Positions 7,505 through 17,563 of a stretch of DNA of 64,000 nucleotides are shown here, piece after piece (the first letter of the stretch is position 1; every line of letters begins with the position of its first letter). Source of the stretch: Arthrobacter sp. JZ12 (GTDB taxonomy: Bacteria; Actinomycetota; Actinomycetes; Actinomycetales; Micrococcaceae). Where the stretch lies: NCBI RefSeq assembly GCF_035189165.1, contig NZ_CP045246.1:744001-808000 (forward strand), in the 5' to 3' direction. The translations under genes and the position numbers were made by a program. Below the pieces are notes generated by a model. That model ran no database searches, was not told the origin of the DNA, and was given only the letters and a program-made list of their open reading frames with translations.

Positions 7505-9556
7505 ATGCCCGTTAGCGAAACGTTTCGACACAGCGCGTCCGCGGAGGGACCAAACAGTGAACAACTGGTATTCGGAGGCGACTACAACCCGGAGCAATGG
7601 CCGGAAGAGACCTGGCACGAAGACGTACGCCTCATGCGCGAAGCACACGTCAACCGAGTTACCGTCGGTGTATTTTCCTGGTCCTCCATCGAGCCCCGTG
7701 AGGGTGAGTACCGGTTCGGGTGGCTGGACCGGGTCATGGATCTCATGGCCGAGAACGGCATCGGCGTCGTCCTCGCGACGCCTACGGCATCACCCCCACC
7801 ATGGTTCACGCTTGCCCACCCCGAAGCCCTTCCCATGACTGCCGATGGAGTCCGGTTGGTCCACGGCAGCAGGGACACCTACAACCCTGCCGCCCCGGCC
7901 TACCGCGCCGCCGCGCGCCGCGTGGCCGCTGCGCTTGCCGAACGGTACGCCTTCCACCCGGCACTTCGGATGTGGCACCTCCACAACGAGTACGGCACCG
8001 TCTCCTACGGCCCAGAAACCAACACAGCGTTCCGCGGCTGGCTACAGGAGAAGTACGGCAGCCTGCAGGCCCTGAATTCCACCTGGAACACGGCCTTCTG
8101 GTCACAGGGGTACGGGGAATGGGAGGAAATCTTCGCGCCGCAGGCCACCCAGTACCTGCCCAATCCCTCTCTGTTGCTCGATTTCAAGCGTTTCTCAGCG
8201 GACGTTCTGCGCGACTGCCTACGCGAGCAGGTGGACGTGGTTCGGGCCGTCCGCCCGGACGTTCCGGTCACCACCAACTTCATGCTGCCCGCCTGGAACC
8301 ACTACGACCAGTGGGACATGGCCGCGGAAATAGACGAGGTCTCGGTGGACCATTATCCGGATACCCCCGGCATTGAGGGTGACGTTCAGGTTGCGTTCGG
8401 CAGCGACCTTGCCCGCTCCTTCAACGGCGGTCGGCCCTGGGTCCTCATGGAGCAGGCCACCACCATGGTCTACGACTACGCACAGGGCCGCATCCTCGCC
8501 CGTGATCCCGGCAAGCTCCTATTCAACACTCTTCAGTACCTTGCCCGGGGCTCCACAGGTTCTCTCTTCTTCCAGTGGCGCTCACCGCGTGCAGGCGCAG
8601 AGTTCTTCCACTCGCCGATGGTGCCGCACGTGGGTGAAAACTCCCGGACCTTCCGGGAGATCGTTGAGCTCGGAACCACCCTGAGCCGCCTTCCCGAACT
8701 GGCGCAGCAGCCGGCAAACGGCAACCGGGTGAACCGGAACCGCGTGGGCATCGTCTGGGATGCCTCCGCGTGGTGGTCGGCCGAGACACGCGCATTGCCC
8801 TCGAACGACGTCGCGTTCCTGCCGGCCGTGAAGTCGGTTCACCGCGCGCTGTGGTTCCTTGGCATCAACGCCGACTTCGTACAGCTGGACCAGGACCTCA
8901 GCGGTTACAGCCTGGTTCTGGTGCCGAGCAAGCTGGCCGCTTCGGACGCTGAGGCCGACAACCTGAGGCGGTTTGTGGCGGACGGCGGACACACCGCCGT
9001 CTGGTACTTCTCAGGTAGCACAGACGAGAACCTCAACGTCCGCCTGGGCGGATTCACCGGAGCGTTTGCCGACCTCCTCGGCATCCGCGTCGAGGAACAC
9101 TTCCCCCAGCCCGCAGGTGACATCCTGAAACTCAGTGACGGCTCCACAGCCGACGGCTGGGCGGAGTCTGTGGAACTTCATGGCGCCGTTAGCGTTGCCG
9201 ACTTCACGGAGTTTCCGCTCGCCGGACGTCCTGCCGTCACACGCAACGAATTTGGCAGCGGCACGGCGCATTACTTCGCAACACGGTTCGGTGAGGACAG
9301 CCTGAAAGACCACCTCGAGCGCATTCTCGACGCCGCCGGAATTTCGAAGGACCACCCGGCAGCAGGCCGTGGGGTCGAAGCAGTCCGCCGTTATGCCGGG
9401 GATCGCAGCTACCTCTTTCTGCTCAACCACACCGGGGAAGCCGTTGACGTGGATGTCCGCGGACAAGATCTCCTTACCGATACGGCGGTCTATGGCTCCA
9501 CCGTCCTGGCTGCCGGCGCCGCCCTGATAGTGCGCGAACCACACGAAACTCCCTGA
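7505..9556 (+). CDS. Beta-galactosidase, glycoside hydrolase family 42
   Basis: A 683-residue protein of normal GH42 length. It opens with the hallmark FGGDYNPEQWPEE. The predicted acid/base is E162 in HLHNEYG and the nucleophile is E316 in LMEQATT. A (beta/alpha)8 barrel of about 390 residues is followed by the trimerisation domain and a small C-terminal beta domain. There is no signal peptide, so it acts in the cytoplasm on imported sugar, releasing terminal beta-D-galactose. GAGG stands before the ATG. A perfect 12-bp operator-like palindrome overlaps codons 4-8. In this operon the likely substrate is the galactose on xylose of xyloglucan oligosaccharides, exposed after defucosylation. Confidence 0.92.
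   Translation: MPVSETFRHSASAEGPNSEQLVFGGDYNPEQWPEETWHEDVRLMREAHVNRVTVGVFSWSSIEPREGEYRFGWLDRVMDLMAENGIGVVLATPTASPPPWFTLAHPEALPMTADGVRLVHGSRDTYNPAAPAYRAAARRVAAALAERYAFHPALRMWHLHNEYGTVSYGPETNTAFRGWLQEKYGSLQALNSTWNTAFWSQGYGEWEEIFAPQATQYLPNPSLLLDFKRFSADVLRDCLREQVDVVRAVRPDVPVTTNFMLPAWNHYDQWDMAAEIDEVSVDHYPDTPGIEGDVQVAFGSDLARSFNGGRPWVLMEQATTMVYDYAQGRILARDPGKLLFNTLQYLARGSTGSLFFQWRSPRAGAEFFHSPMVPHVGENSRTFREIVELGTTLSRLPELAQQPANGNRVNRNRVGIVWDASAWWSAETRALPSNDVAFLPAVKSVHRALWFLGINADFVQLDQDLSGYSLVLVPSKLAASDAEADNLRRFVADGGHTAVWYFSGSTDENLNVRLGGFTGAFADLLGIRVEEHFPQPAGDILKLSDGSTADGWAESVELHGAVSVADFTEFPLAGRPAVTRNEFGSGTAHYFATRFGEDSLKDHLERILDAAGISKDHPAAGRGVEAVRRYAGDRSYLFLLNHTGEAVDVDVRGQDLLTDTAVYGSTVLAAGAALIVREPHETP
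7516..7527. promoter_or_regulatory. Operator-like palindrome inside the first codons of the GH42 gene
   Basis: CGAAACGTTTCG is a perfect 12-bp palindrome spanning codons 4-8 of the beta-galactosidase gene. It shares the CGAA-N4-TTCG pattern of the site at 6357-6368, differing only at two symmetric inner positions. Such a site could act as a transcription roadblock or as a looping partner for the upstream operators 1.15 kb away. The encoded residues (SETF) lie in an unconserved leader before the GH42 fold, so the sequence is free to be kept for binding. Confidence 0.6.
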
Positions 9557-9622
9557 ATACCTCCCTCTGCAACCGGTCTATGACCCGCACAACCGTGCAA
9601 ACAAACCCACGAAAGGATGCCA

Positions 9623-10924
9623 ATGATGGCACTCACCTCAAAGCGGTCTGGAGCTCTCTCAGCCCTCGCGCTCACCACAGTCTCCGCACTCCTGCTCACC
9701 GGCTGTGCGTCAGGCGGAGACGCTCCGTCCGCCGAGGCCGGGCCAGTCACCCTCGAGTTCTGGGGCTGGGCCCCCGGCCTGGAGACCGCCGTCGAACTTT
9801 GGAACGAGGAAAACCCCAACACCCAGATCGAGTTCTTCCGGATGACAGGCGATGACGGAGCAAAGATCCCGGCAGCGATCGACGCCGGCACCGCACCGGA
9901 CGTGGTCCAGATGTCCGTTCACTCGATCCCTGGTCACATCATCAACAACCGGTTGACCGACATCAGCGAGTACACCGAGGGCCTGGAGGAACAGTTCACC
10001 GCCAGCTCCTGGAAAGGCGTCTCCTACAACGACGGCGTCTACGCCATCCCGCAGGACTCCGGCCCCACCGGTCTCATGTACCGCAAGGACCTGTTCGAGC
10101 AGCACGGCGTCGAAGTTCCCACCACCTGGGACGAGTACCTCGATGCAGCCCGGGCACTCAAGGAAGCGGACCCGGAGCTTCACATTGCACAGTTCTCCCC
10201 GAACGAGACCGGACTCTGGCTTGAGACGGTCTGGCAGAACGAAGGAACCTGGTACGGCATCGACGGCGACGCCTGGACCGTGGGCATCGACAATGAGGCC
10301 AGCCAGGAAGTAGCCGAAGTGTGGCAGACGCTCCTTGATGAGGACCTCGTCAAGGTCGTGGACATGTGGACCCCCGAATACTGGGCCGAGGTCAACGCCG
10401 GTACGATCGCCACGATCAATTACGCCGCATGGTTCCCCGGGCTGCTTGAGGAAAGCGCCGGCGACCTTGCCGGAAAGTGGGCCGTTGCGCCGTCACCGCG
10501 GTACGACGGACTCGACACAGCTGGGGAAACCGGCGGCAGCGTCGACGTCATCCCCGAAGGAACCGAGCACGTGGAGCAGGCCGTTGAGTTCACCACCTGG
10601 CTGAACTCTTCACCGGAGGCACTCGAGATCCTGATCACCGAGGGCGGCCTGTTCCCCTCCGCCCTCACCGGCCTCGAAAGCGAGTCCCTGCTCCAGCCCG
10701 AGGAGTACTTCGGCGGCCAGGTCATCAATGAGGTCTTCGCGGGCGAAGCCACCAAGGTGCCGGACACCTGGGTGGAAGGGCCCAGCTTCGACCTTGCGCA
10801 GGACCAGCTGAAGGACGCATTCGCGCAGGTCGCCAACGGCAAGTTGACTTTCGCCGAGGCACTGACCCAGGTTCAGGAGTCAACCGTGCAGGACCTGAAA
10901 GACATGGGGCTGAACGTCAAATGA
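9623..10924 (+). CDS. ABC sugar importer, substrate-binding lipoprotein (SBP family 1)
   Basis: A protein of about 433 residues with a lipoprotein signal ending in LLLTGC, so the mature protein is anchored by lipid outside the membrane. The body (VTLEFWGWAPGLETAVELWN and later the MYRKDLFEQHGVEVPTTWDE region) matches family-1 oligosaccharide-binding proteins. Three in-frame ATG codons lie at 9617, 9623 and 9626. AAAGGA overlaps the first, so 9623 or 9626 is the better start. It is followed by two permeases with 4-bp overlaps. Given the enzymes downstream, the expected ligand is a xyloglucan-derived oligosaccharide. Confidence 0.9.
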   Translation: MMALTSKRSGALSALALTTVSALLLTGCASGGDAPSAEAGPVTLEFWGWAPGLETAVELWNEENPNTQIEFFRMTGDDGAKIPAAIDAGTAPDVVQMSVHSIPGHIINNRLTDISEYTEGLEEQFTASSWKGVSYNDGVYAIPQDSGPTGLMYRKDLFEQHGVEVPTTWDEYLDAARALKEADPELHIAQFSPNETGLWLETVWQNEGTWYGIDGDAWTVGIDNEASQEVAEVWQTLLDEDLVKVVDMWTPEYWAEVNAGTIATINYAAWFPGLLEESAGDLAGKWAVAPSPRYDGLDTAGETGGSVDVIPEGTEHVEQAVEFTTWLNSSPEALEILITEGGLFPSALTGLESESLLQPEEYFGGQVINEVFAGEATKVPDTWVEGPSFDLAQDQLKDAFAQVANGKLTFAEALTQVQESTVQDLKDMGLNVK

Positions 10925-11874
10925 GTACCGCAGCCGCGACACGCGCCGCGGCTGCCCGTACTCCCCGCCGCCGCCGTCGAGGCGGCGGCGGGGAACGGGT
11001 AGCACCGTATGTCTTCCTCGCACCGTTCATCTTCCTGTTCCTCGTGTTCCTGGTGCTGCCGATCATCGTGGCCCTCTACACGAGTTTCTTCCAGACGCAG
11101 CGCAGCGGCCTGGGCTTCGGCGGCGGTGACGGACAGAAGTTCGTCTGGTTCGACAACTACGCGCTCGCGTTCTCGAATCCCGGCTTCATCGAGAGCTTCG
11201 GCCGGGTGCTGCTCTTCGGAGCGGTCCAGGTTCCGGTCATGCTCGCCTTTTCCCTGGTCCTTGCGCTGCTGTTCGATTCCGCCGTCGTTCGGTGGAAGCG
11301 CTTCTTCCAACTGAGTGTGTTCCTGCCCTACGCGGTTCCCTCCGTGGTCGCCGCGCTCATCTGGGGTTTCCTCTACCAGCCGCGGGTCAGCCCGATCGTC
11401 GAGGGTCTTACCAGCATCGGTGTCCCCGTGAACTTCCTGGCACCCGGTACCGTGCTCTGGTCGATCGCGAACGTCGCTGTCTGGTCTGTCGTCGGCGTCA
11501 ACATGATCATTCTGTTCTCCTCACTGCAAACGGTGCCCCGAGAGATGTATGAGGCTGCCCGGATCGACGGCGCGGGCGAACTTCGTATGGCGCTGCAGAT
11601 CAAGCTGCCCATGATCCTGCCCGCCCTGATCCTCACCATGCTCTTCTCGGTCATCGGCACCCTGCAGCTCTTTAACGAACCGATGACCATGCGCTCGGTT
11701 ACCTCGAACATCTCGGGCGATTACACCCCCAACATGGCTGTTTTCTCGGCCACCACCCTCGGTGGTGACATCAATCTCGGCTCCGCGATGGCAATCGTCA
11801 TCGGCCTGGTGACGTTTGTGCTGTCTGTCATCGTCTCAGTGCTCTCCAACCGGAAGCGAGGTAGCGCGAAGTGA
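10921..11874 (+). CDS. ABC sugar importer permease, MalF/UgpA type
   Basis: A 317-residue membrane protein with six predicted helices. The permease EAA loop EAARIDGAGELRMALQIKLP docks with the ATPase. Its N-terminus is rich in Ala and Arg, which is normal for a cytoplasmic leader. Its ATG overlaps the stop of the binding protein in ATGA, indicating translational coupling. With the next gene it forms the heterodimeric membrane channel of the importer. No ATPase gene is present in the operon, so a shared MsiK-type ATPase encoded elsewhere probably energises it. Confidence 0.9.
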   Translation: MSTAAATRAAAARTPRRRRRGGGGERVAPYVFLAPFIFLFLVFLVLPIIVALYTSFFQTQRSGLGFGGGDGQKFVWFDNYALAFSNPGFIESFGRVLLFGAVQVPVMLAFSLVLALLFDSAVVRWKRFFQLSVFLPYAVPSVVAALIWGFLYQPRVSPIVEGLTSIGVPVNFLAPGTVLWSIANVAVWSVVGVNMIILFSSLQTVPREMYEAARIDGAGELRMALQIKLPMILPALILTMLFSVIGTLQLFNEPMTMRSVTSNISGDYTPNMAVFSATTLGGDINLGSAMAIVIGLVTFVLSVIVSVLSNRKRGSAK

Positions 11875-12800
11875 CACAGGTACCTGTCCTTGCCCCGCCG
11901 GTTTCACCCGAACCGGCATCCAAGCCCCGGAACCGCACACGGGTCCACGCCGAAGGCGAACGGCCCAGCCCTGCTGCCCGTGTCGCTGCGTGGATCTTCA
12001 TGGGAGCCACGGCCCTGTACTTCCTCGTGCCCGTCTACTGGCTGATCGTCGCGGCGACGAAGAGTACGTCCGACCTCTTCTCCACGCCGGGCTTCTGGTT
12101 CGCGGAATTCAACCTGTTCACCAACCTCGCTGCCCTCACGGAGTACGACAACGGAATCTTCTGGCGGTGGATGGGCAACTCGCTGATCTACTCCGGGGTC
12201 GGCTCACTGCTGATGACATTCATCAGCCTCATTTCCGGTTACGCGCTGGCGATGTACCGTTTCCGTGGGCGCAGCGTTGTGCTGGCTGCGGTGTTGGGCA
12301 GCATGCTCATTCCGCAGACCGTCCTCGCCCAGCCCACGTACCTGCTGCTGGTGGAAATCGGGCTCAACAACACCATCTGGGGCGTGCTGATTCCCAGCCT
12401 GGCCTATCCGTTCGGCGTCCTCCTCGCCTTTGTCTATGCACAGGCGTCCGTCCCGCAGGAACTGCTTGAGGCAGCCAGACTCGACGGCGCAAGTGAATGG
12501 CGCGCGTTCTTCTCCATCGCCCTCAAACTGCTCAGCCCCGGCGGCGTGACAATCATGCTGTTCGCCTTCATCGGCAGCTGGAACAACTTCATGCTTCCGC
12601 TCCTGGTTATCAGCGATGCACGGCTCATGCCGGTCACGGTGGGCCTCAGCGGATGGAGCCAGGCGGCCATTACGATTCCGGGGCTGCAGACCCTGGTGGT
12701 CATCGGCGCGTTGGTCTCCATCATTCCGATCGTCGTCGTGTTCGTGTCCCTCCAGCGCTACTGGCGCTCAGGTTTGGCGGCAGGCGGTGTGCGTTTCTAA
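11871..12800 (+). CDS. ABC sugar importer permease, MalG/UgpE type
   Basis: A 309-residue protein with six predicted helices and the EAA loop EAARLDGASEWRAFFSIALK. It starts at GTG, overlapping the previous stop in GTGA. The periplasmic loop after helix 1 and the C-terminal SLQRYWRSGLAAGGVRF are typical of MalG-like subunits. It pairs with the MalF-type permease. Its TAA stop directly abuts the ATG of the GH95 gene, so transport and hydrolysis genes are made from one message. Confidence 0.9.
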   Translation: MTQVPVLAPPVSPEPASKPRNRTRVHAEGERPSPAARVAAWIFMGATALYFLVPVYWLIVAATKSTSDLFSTPGFWFAEFNLFTNLAALTEYDNGIFWRWMGNSLIYSGVGSLLMTFISLISGYALAMYRFRGRSVVLAAVLGSMLIPQTVLAQPTYLLLVEIGLNNTIWGVLIPSLAYPFGVLLAFVYAQASVPQELLEAARLDGASEWRAFFSIALKLLSPGGVTIMLFAFIGSWNNFMLPLLVISDARLMPVTVGLSGWSQAAITIPGLQTLVVIGALVSIIPIVVVFVSLQRYWRSGLAAGGVRF

Positions 12801-15227
12801 ATGCCGGTGAACGACCTTCTCTACCGCCGTCCTGCGAAGAACTGGCTCGACGGTCTGCCGTTGGGCAACGGCCGGCTCGGCGCAATGGTGCTGGCCGGCG
12901 ATTCTTCAGTACGGCTGCAGCTCAACGACAGCACGGCCTGGTCCGGCAGTCCTGCCAGCGAGCACCGCCGCGGTCGGGTGGATGCCGACACCGCCGCTGC
13001 TGCCCTGGCAGACGCACGGACGGCAATCGCCGAGAACCGGCCTGTCGATGCGGAGCGCACCCTCGAGCAGTTGCAGTCTGCCTACTCCCAGTCCTACTTG
13101 CCCTTTGCCGACGTCGTGCTCACAGTGTCCGACGACGGCGGACACTGCGGGTGGAAGCTGCAGGACCGCGGACTGTCCCTCGCGGAAGCAACGCACTGCT
13201 TCACCCTTGATGGGCCGGTTTTCCTCACTCAGGAGACCTTTATCAGTCCGGTGGACGGCGTACTTGTCCACCGGCTCCAGTCGACGGCACCCGTGGACGT
13301 GACGATCGCTCTGTCCACTCCGTTGATGGAACTTGGCCGCGCAAGCCGGCCCGACGGCGTCGTACTGAAACTGCGGCTGCCCGCCGACGTGGCTCCCGGC
13401 CACGAACCAAACGAGCCCGCGCTGCGGTGGGAGGCCGACGGCGTGACGCCGCTTGAGGGCGCACTGTGCCTGGCAGCCACACATGATGGCCGGCATGACG
13501 ACCGGCACGACGGCCGGCACGACGGCGGTGCTTCCCTGTTCACAGGGGTCACCGACCTGCTGCTGGTGATCGCGACGGAGACCACGTTCAGCGGGATCGG
13601 GCGGGAGCCGGAGGGCAGCGCAGCAGACTGCGCGGAGGAAGTTCAAGAACGGGTGGAAGCCGCGGTCGAAAAGGGTTGGGATCCGCTGCACCGGGACCAC
13701 GTCGCCGCTCACCGGGACCTGTTCGACCGTGCCTCGCTTACCTTCGAAACCGGCCCGCAGTCCCGGCCGGAGCGCGAGGGGATTTGCACAGATCGACGGC
13801 TGCGCGAAGCGAACGCGCACCCCGCAGGCATCCTGACAGCGGACCCGGAGCTCGTCGCCCTGCTGTTCAACTATGGGCGCTATCTGCTGATCTGCTCATC
13901 ACGCCCGGGAACGTTGCCCGCCACGCTTCAGGGGATTTGGAACGAGGATATGCGCCCGCCGTGGTCCTCCAACTACACGCTGAACATCAACGCCGAGATG
14001 AACTACTGGGGCGCGGAGGCGGCGGCGCTGGCCGAATGCTCTTACCCGCTGTTCGACCTAGCTGAGGCGCTGGCCGAACGAGGACGAAGCACGGCAAGCA
14101 CGCTCTATGGAGCACGCGGTTGGGTCGCCCATCACAACTCGGATGCCTGGGGCTACAGCTCACCCACCGCGGGCCATGCCAGTTGGTCCCAGTGGCCCAT
14201 GGCCGGACCGTGGCTCGTCCGCCACCTCGACGAGAAGCGGCGCTTCGGCTCTGCCTCACCTGCCGATCTCGAACGGCTCTGGGCGCTCGCTGTGGGTGCC
14301 GCAGAATTCGTCTGCGACTGGCTGATTGACGACGGCGGCACCCACCTGCAGACGCGCCCCTCGACCTCACCCGAGAACTGCTACCTCAGCAGCCAGGGCA
14401 GGGCGGCGGTTGCAACGTCGACGGCGATGGACCGTGCGCTGATTCGCGAGCTGTTTCAGGTGGTGCTGGAGTTGGCACCGCTCGTCGGCCAAATCGGTCA
14501 TCCGGTGCTGGACGAGGTCCGTGCCGCACTGCCGCGAATCGCGTCGCCGCAGGTTGGCTCGGACGGCCGCATCCTCGAATGGGGCGCCGGCGACGAGGAG
14601 GAAGACCCGCAGCACCGCCATGTCTCCCACCTGTTCTTTGCCTACCCTGGAAACGGCCCGACGCAGGAACTCACCGGAGCATTGGACAAGTCCCTGAACG
14701 TCCGCGGTGACAATTCGACCGGCTGGTCACTGATCTGGAAGATCTGCCTCCGGTCACGGCTGAGACAGGGCGAAAAGGTCGCGGACCTGCTCCGACTGCT
14801 GTTCCGGCCAGCGGATGCGACGTCCGGTCAGCACGCCGGAGGACTGTACAACAACTTCTTCGCTGCACATCCGCCCTTTCAGATCGACGGCAACCTCGGG
14901 TTCATAGGAGCACTGGCCGAAGCGCTGGTGCAGAGCCATGCGGACACGATCCGGCTTCTGCCAGCACTTCCTGGGGAATTGGGAAGCGGCCGTGTCCGCG
15001 GCCTGGTAGCCCGGCCGGGAATCGCCGTCGACCTTGTCTGGCAGGACGGACAGCTAACGGAAGCGATTCTGACGCCACTCCGTCCGGAGGCGGCAGGGGA
15101 GCGGACCGTCGCCGTTGCCGACTGGGCCGGAGCCGTGACGCTGGCCTTCGGGCAGCGCACAGTGCTTCGCCGAGAGCCGCAATCCGGCACCCCCGTTTTT
15201 TCAACAACACAGCAGGAGAACACGTGA
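12801..15227 (+). CDS. Glycoside hydrolase family 95, probable alpha-1,2-L-fucosidase
   Basis: An 808-residue protein of usual family length. Diagnostic parts are WLDGLPLGNGRLGAMV near the N-terminus, the YTLNINAEMNYW region, STSPENCYL, and PFQIDGNLGF near the end. By comparison with the characterised Bifidobacterium AfcA, the key residues correspond to N395, N397, E525 and D696. The family removes alpha-1,2-linked L-fucose by inversion; a few members are alpha-L-galactosidases. There is no signal peptide, so it acts inside the cell. In a xyloglucan setting it would take fucose off the galactose side chain before the GH42 enzyme works. A 12-bp tandem repeat at 13482-13529 adds a histidine-rich loop in the N-terminal domain. 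Confidence 0.88.
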   Translation: MPVNDLLYRRPAKNWLDGLPLGNGRLGAMVLAGDSSVRLQLNDSTAWSGSPASEHRRGRVDADTAAAALADARTAIAENRPVDAERTLEQLQSAYSQSYLPFADVVLTVSDDGGHCGWKLQDRGLSLAEATHCFTLDGPVFLTQETFISPVDGVLVHRLQSTAPVDVTIALSTPLMELGRASRPDGVVLKLRLPADVAPGHEPNEPALRWEADGVTPLEGALCLAATHDGRHDDRHDGRHDGGASLFTGVTDLLLVIATETTFSGIGREPEGSAADCAEEVQERVEAAVEKGWDPLHRDHVAAHRDLFDRASLTFETGPQSRPEREGICTDRRLREANAHPAGILTADPELVALLFNYGRYLLICSSRPGTLPATLQGIWNEDMRPPWSSNYTLNINAEMNYWGAEAAALAECSYPLFDLAEALAERGRSTASTLYGARGWVAHHNSDAWGYSSPTAGHASWSQWPMAGPWLVRHLDEKRRFGSASPADLERLWALAVGAAEFVCDWLIDDGGTHLQTRPSTSPENCYLSSQGRAAVATSTAMDRALIRELFQVVLELAPLVGQIGHPVLDEVRAALPRIASPQVGSDGRILEWGAGDEEEDPQHRHVSHLFFAYPGNGPTQELTGALDKSLNVRGDNSTGWSLIWKICLRSRLRQGEKVADLLRLLFRPADATSGQHAGGLYNNFFAAHPPFQIDGNLGFIGALAEALVQSHADTIRLLPALPGELGSGRVRGLVARPGIAVDLVWQDGQLTEAILTPLRPEAAGERTVAVADWAGAVTLAFGQRTVLRREPQSGTPVFSTTQQENT
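13482..13529 (+). repeat. Four 12-bp tandem units within the GH95 gene
   Basis: Units at 13482, 13494, 13506 and 13518 follow the pattern CAYGAYGRCCGG and encode HDGR, HDDR, HDGR and HDGG. The period is a multiple of three, so the frame is kept. The insert lies between the conserved N-terminal beta-sandwich and the catalytic barrel and is unlikely to be structural. Confidence 0.85.
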
Positions 15228-17563
15228 AATTCACCGACGGTTTCTGGGAGACCCGTCCCGGCGTCGACGCGCTCTACGCTCAGGAGGCTTACGACATCGA
15301 GGCACGGGACGGACGCCTCACCATCTCAGCACCTACCCGCGTGATCACCCGGCGCGGCGATACGCTCAACCGGGCCATGCTCACCGTGACGGTATCAAGT
15401 CCGTTGGAGGGCGTCGTCGGAGTGAAGATCGAGCATCACCGGGGCGCTTCCGGTTCCGGCGGGTTCGACCTGGTCGGCCGGCAGTCCGGATGCGGAACCG
15501 CGAGTGTCGACTCGATCGGGGGAGTGCTTGACGCCGGATCGATACAGGCCCGCATCGCGGACGGCGATCCGTGGAGCCTGACCTTCGAGGCAGACGGACG
15601 GACGCTCACCAGGAGCGGACGGAAGTCCATCGGCTACGTAACGCTCGCCGCAGACGCGTCCGTTTCAGTGGAACCGGTAGGCCGAACGGGGGTGAGCGCT
15701 ACCGGGCGGCCGCCGTCGTCGTCGTACCTTCATGCGAAGCTGTCCCTGGGTGTCGGCGAGTTGGTCTACGGTTTGGGCGAGCGGTTCGGGCCACTCATCA
15801 AGAACGGACAGACGGTTGACGTCTGGAATGCCGACGGTGGAACCGCGAGCGAGCAGTCCTACAAGAGCATCCCGTTCTATCTGACCAACCGCGGGTATGG
15901 GGTGTTCGTGAACCACCCCGAGCATGTCTCGTTCGAGGTCGGGTCGGAGTCCGTCGAAGAGGTTCAGTTCTCCGTGGCGGGGGAAACCCTTGAGTACTTC
16001 GTGATCTACGGGCCCACTATGAGGGACATCCTCCGCCGGTACACCGAGCTGACCGGCCGCCCGGCCAGTGTGCCCGCCTGGTCCTACGGCCTGTGGCTCT
16101 CTACCAGCTTTACCACTGACTACGATGAGGCCACCGTCAACCACTTCGTCGACGGGATGGCCGAGCGAGGGGTTCCGCTGAGCGTCTTCCACTTCGACTG
16201 TTTTTGGATGCGGGAGTTCAACTGGACTGACTTCGAATGGGACGAACGGGTCTTTCCCGAGCCGGAGCTCATGCTCAAGCGGCTGCATGAGAAGGAACTG
16301 CGCATCAGCGCCTGGATCAATCCCTACATCGCGCAGCGATCGGCCCTGTTCGACGAGGCATCGGAAGCCGGCTACCTGGTTCGCAAGCCCGACGGCGACG
16401 TCTGGCAGTGGGACATGTGGCAGGCAGGCATGGGTCTGGTTGATTTCACCAATCCCGACGCCACGTCCTGGTATCAGGACAAACTGCGGCACCTCATCGG
16501 ACAGGGTGTGGACTCCATCAAGACGGACTTCGGTGAGCGGATTCCCACCGACGTGATGTGGCACGACGGGTCATCACCGGCCGCCATGCACAACCTCTAC
16601 ACCCACCTGTACAACAGGGCCGTGTTCGAGGTGCTGGAAGAGCAACACGGCAAAGGGAACGCCGTACTGTTCGCCCGGTCAGCCACCGCGGGCGGGCAAC
16701 AGATGCCCGTGCACTGGGGAGGCGACAACTCGTCGTCGTTCGAATCGATGGCCGAAACGCTCCGCGGGGGCCTGTCCCTCGCGCTCAGCGGATTCGGGTT
16801 CTGGAGTCACGACATCGGTGGGTTCGAGGGTAATCCGGACCCTGCGGTCTTCAAACGTTGGGTGGCCTTCGGACTCCTTTCCAGCCATTCACGCCTTCAC
16901 GGGTCCACCAGCTACCGCGTGCCGTGGGCCTTCGACACCGGAGAGGAACCGGCAGGGCTGAGCGCCGTCGACATCACGCGACAGTTTGCCAACCTGAAGA
17001 TGGAGCTCATGCCCTACTTCTATGCGGTGGGTGAGCAGGCGAACCTTCAAGGTCTTCCGTTCATGCGGCCACTCCAACTGGAGTTTTCCGGCGATCCTGC
17101 GGTGGACTACCTCGACCGCCAGTACATGATTGGCGACAGCCTGCTGGTTGCTCCGGTCTTCAGCGCCGACGGAGAGGTTGATTACTACCTGCCGGCCGGA
17201 ACCTGGACAAACTACCTCACGGGGGAAGTCGCAGCCGGCGGGGGGTGGCGGCATGAGCGCCACGACTTCAACAGCATCCCGCTGTGGGTCCGGGAAGGAA
17301 GCGTGCTCGTCACAGGCCCGCGGCGCGACCGGCCCGACTACGACTACGCCGCGGACCCGCTCGTCACCGTGTACCCCGGTGCTTCCCGGGGCGATTCAGT
17401 ACGCGTACCCAACCCGCTCGGTGAGAACCTTCTTTTCTCCATCGAGCGGACCGACAACAGCATCACCATCACCAGCAGCAGTGGGACACCGTTCCGGGCG
17501 CGCCTCGCTGCAGACGGTGCAACCATCCACTCAACCTCAGGAAAGGCAGTGCTTAACCCATGA
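15224..17563 (+). CDS. yicI: Alpha-xylosidase, glycoside hydrolase family 31, YicI type
   Basis: A 779-residue protein that parallels E. coli YicI along most of its length, including [33 protein letters not shown] and [16 protein letters not shown]. The nucleophile is D435 in KTDFGE and the acid/base is D501 in HWGGD. The aromatic subsite residues FDCFW, which select xylose over glucose in YicI, are present. The enzyme removes alpha-1,6-linked xylose from the non-reducing end of xyloglucan oligosaccharides (isoprimeverose-type units). It is cytoplasmic and its GTG overlaps the GH95 stop in GTGA. This gene is the strongest evidence that the operon targets xyloglucan rather than milk-type oligosaccharides. 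Confidence 0.93.
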   Translation: MKFTDGFWETRPGVDALYAQEAYDIEARDGRLTISAPTRVITRRGDTLNRAMLTVTVSSPLEGVVGVKIEHHRGASGSGGFDLVGRQSGCGTASVDSIGGVLDAGSIQARIADGDPWSLTFEADGRTLTRSGRKSIGYVTLAADASVSVEPVGRTGVSATGRPPSSSYLHAKLSLGVGELVYGLGERFGPLIKNGQTVDVWNADGGTASEQSYKSIPFYLTNRGYGVFVNHPEHVSFEVGSESVEEVQFSVAGETLEYFVIYGPTMRDILRRYTELTGRPASVPAWSYGLWLSTSFTTDYDEATVNHFVDGMAERGVPLSVFHFDCFWMREFNWTDFEWDERVFPEPELMLKRLHEKELRISAWINPYIAQRSALFDEASEAGYLVRKPDGDVWQWDMWQAGMGLVDFTNPDATSWYQDKLRHLIGQGVDSIKTDFGERIPTDVMWHDGSSPAAMHNLYTHLYNRAVFEVLEEQHGKGNAVLFARSATAGGQQMPVHWGGDNSSSFESMAETLRGGLSLALSGFGFWSHDIGGFEGNPDPAVFKRWVAFGLLSSHSRLHGSTSYRVPWAFDTGEEPAGLSAVDITRQFANLKMELMPYFYAVGEQANLQGLPFMRPLQLEFSGDPAVDYLDRQYMIGDSLLVAPVFSADGEVDYYLPAGTWTNYLTGEVAAGGGWRHERHDFNSIPLWVREGSVLVTGPRRDRPDYDYAADPLVTVYPGASRGDSVRVPNPLGENLLFSIERTDNSITITSSSGTPFRARLAADGATIHSTSGKAVLNP

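Noticed and set aside
13482-13529. His-Asp repeat in GH95 as a designed metal site
   Set aside because: It is explained by simple 12-bp duplication and lies outside the catalytic core.
12906-13820. A 304-codon minus-strand frame inside the GH95 gene
   Set aside because: Its sequence shows no family motif and it mirrors conserved GH95 codons.
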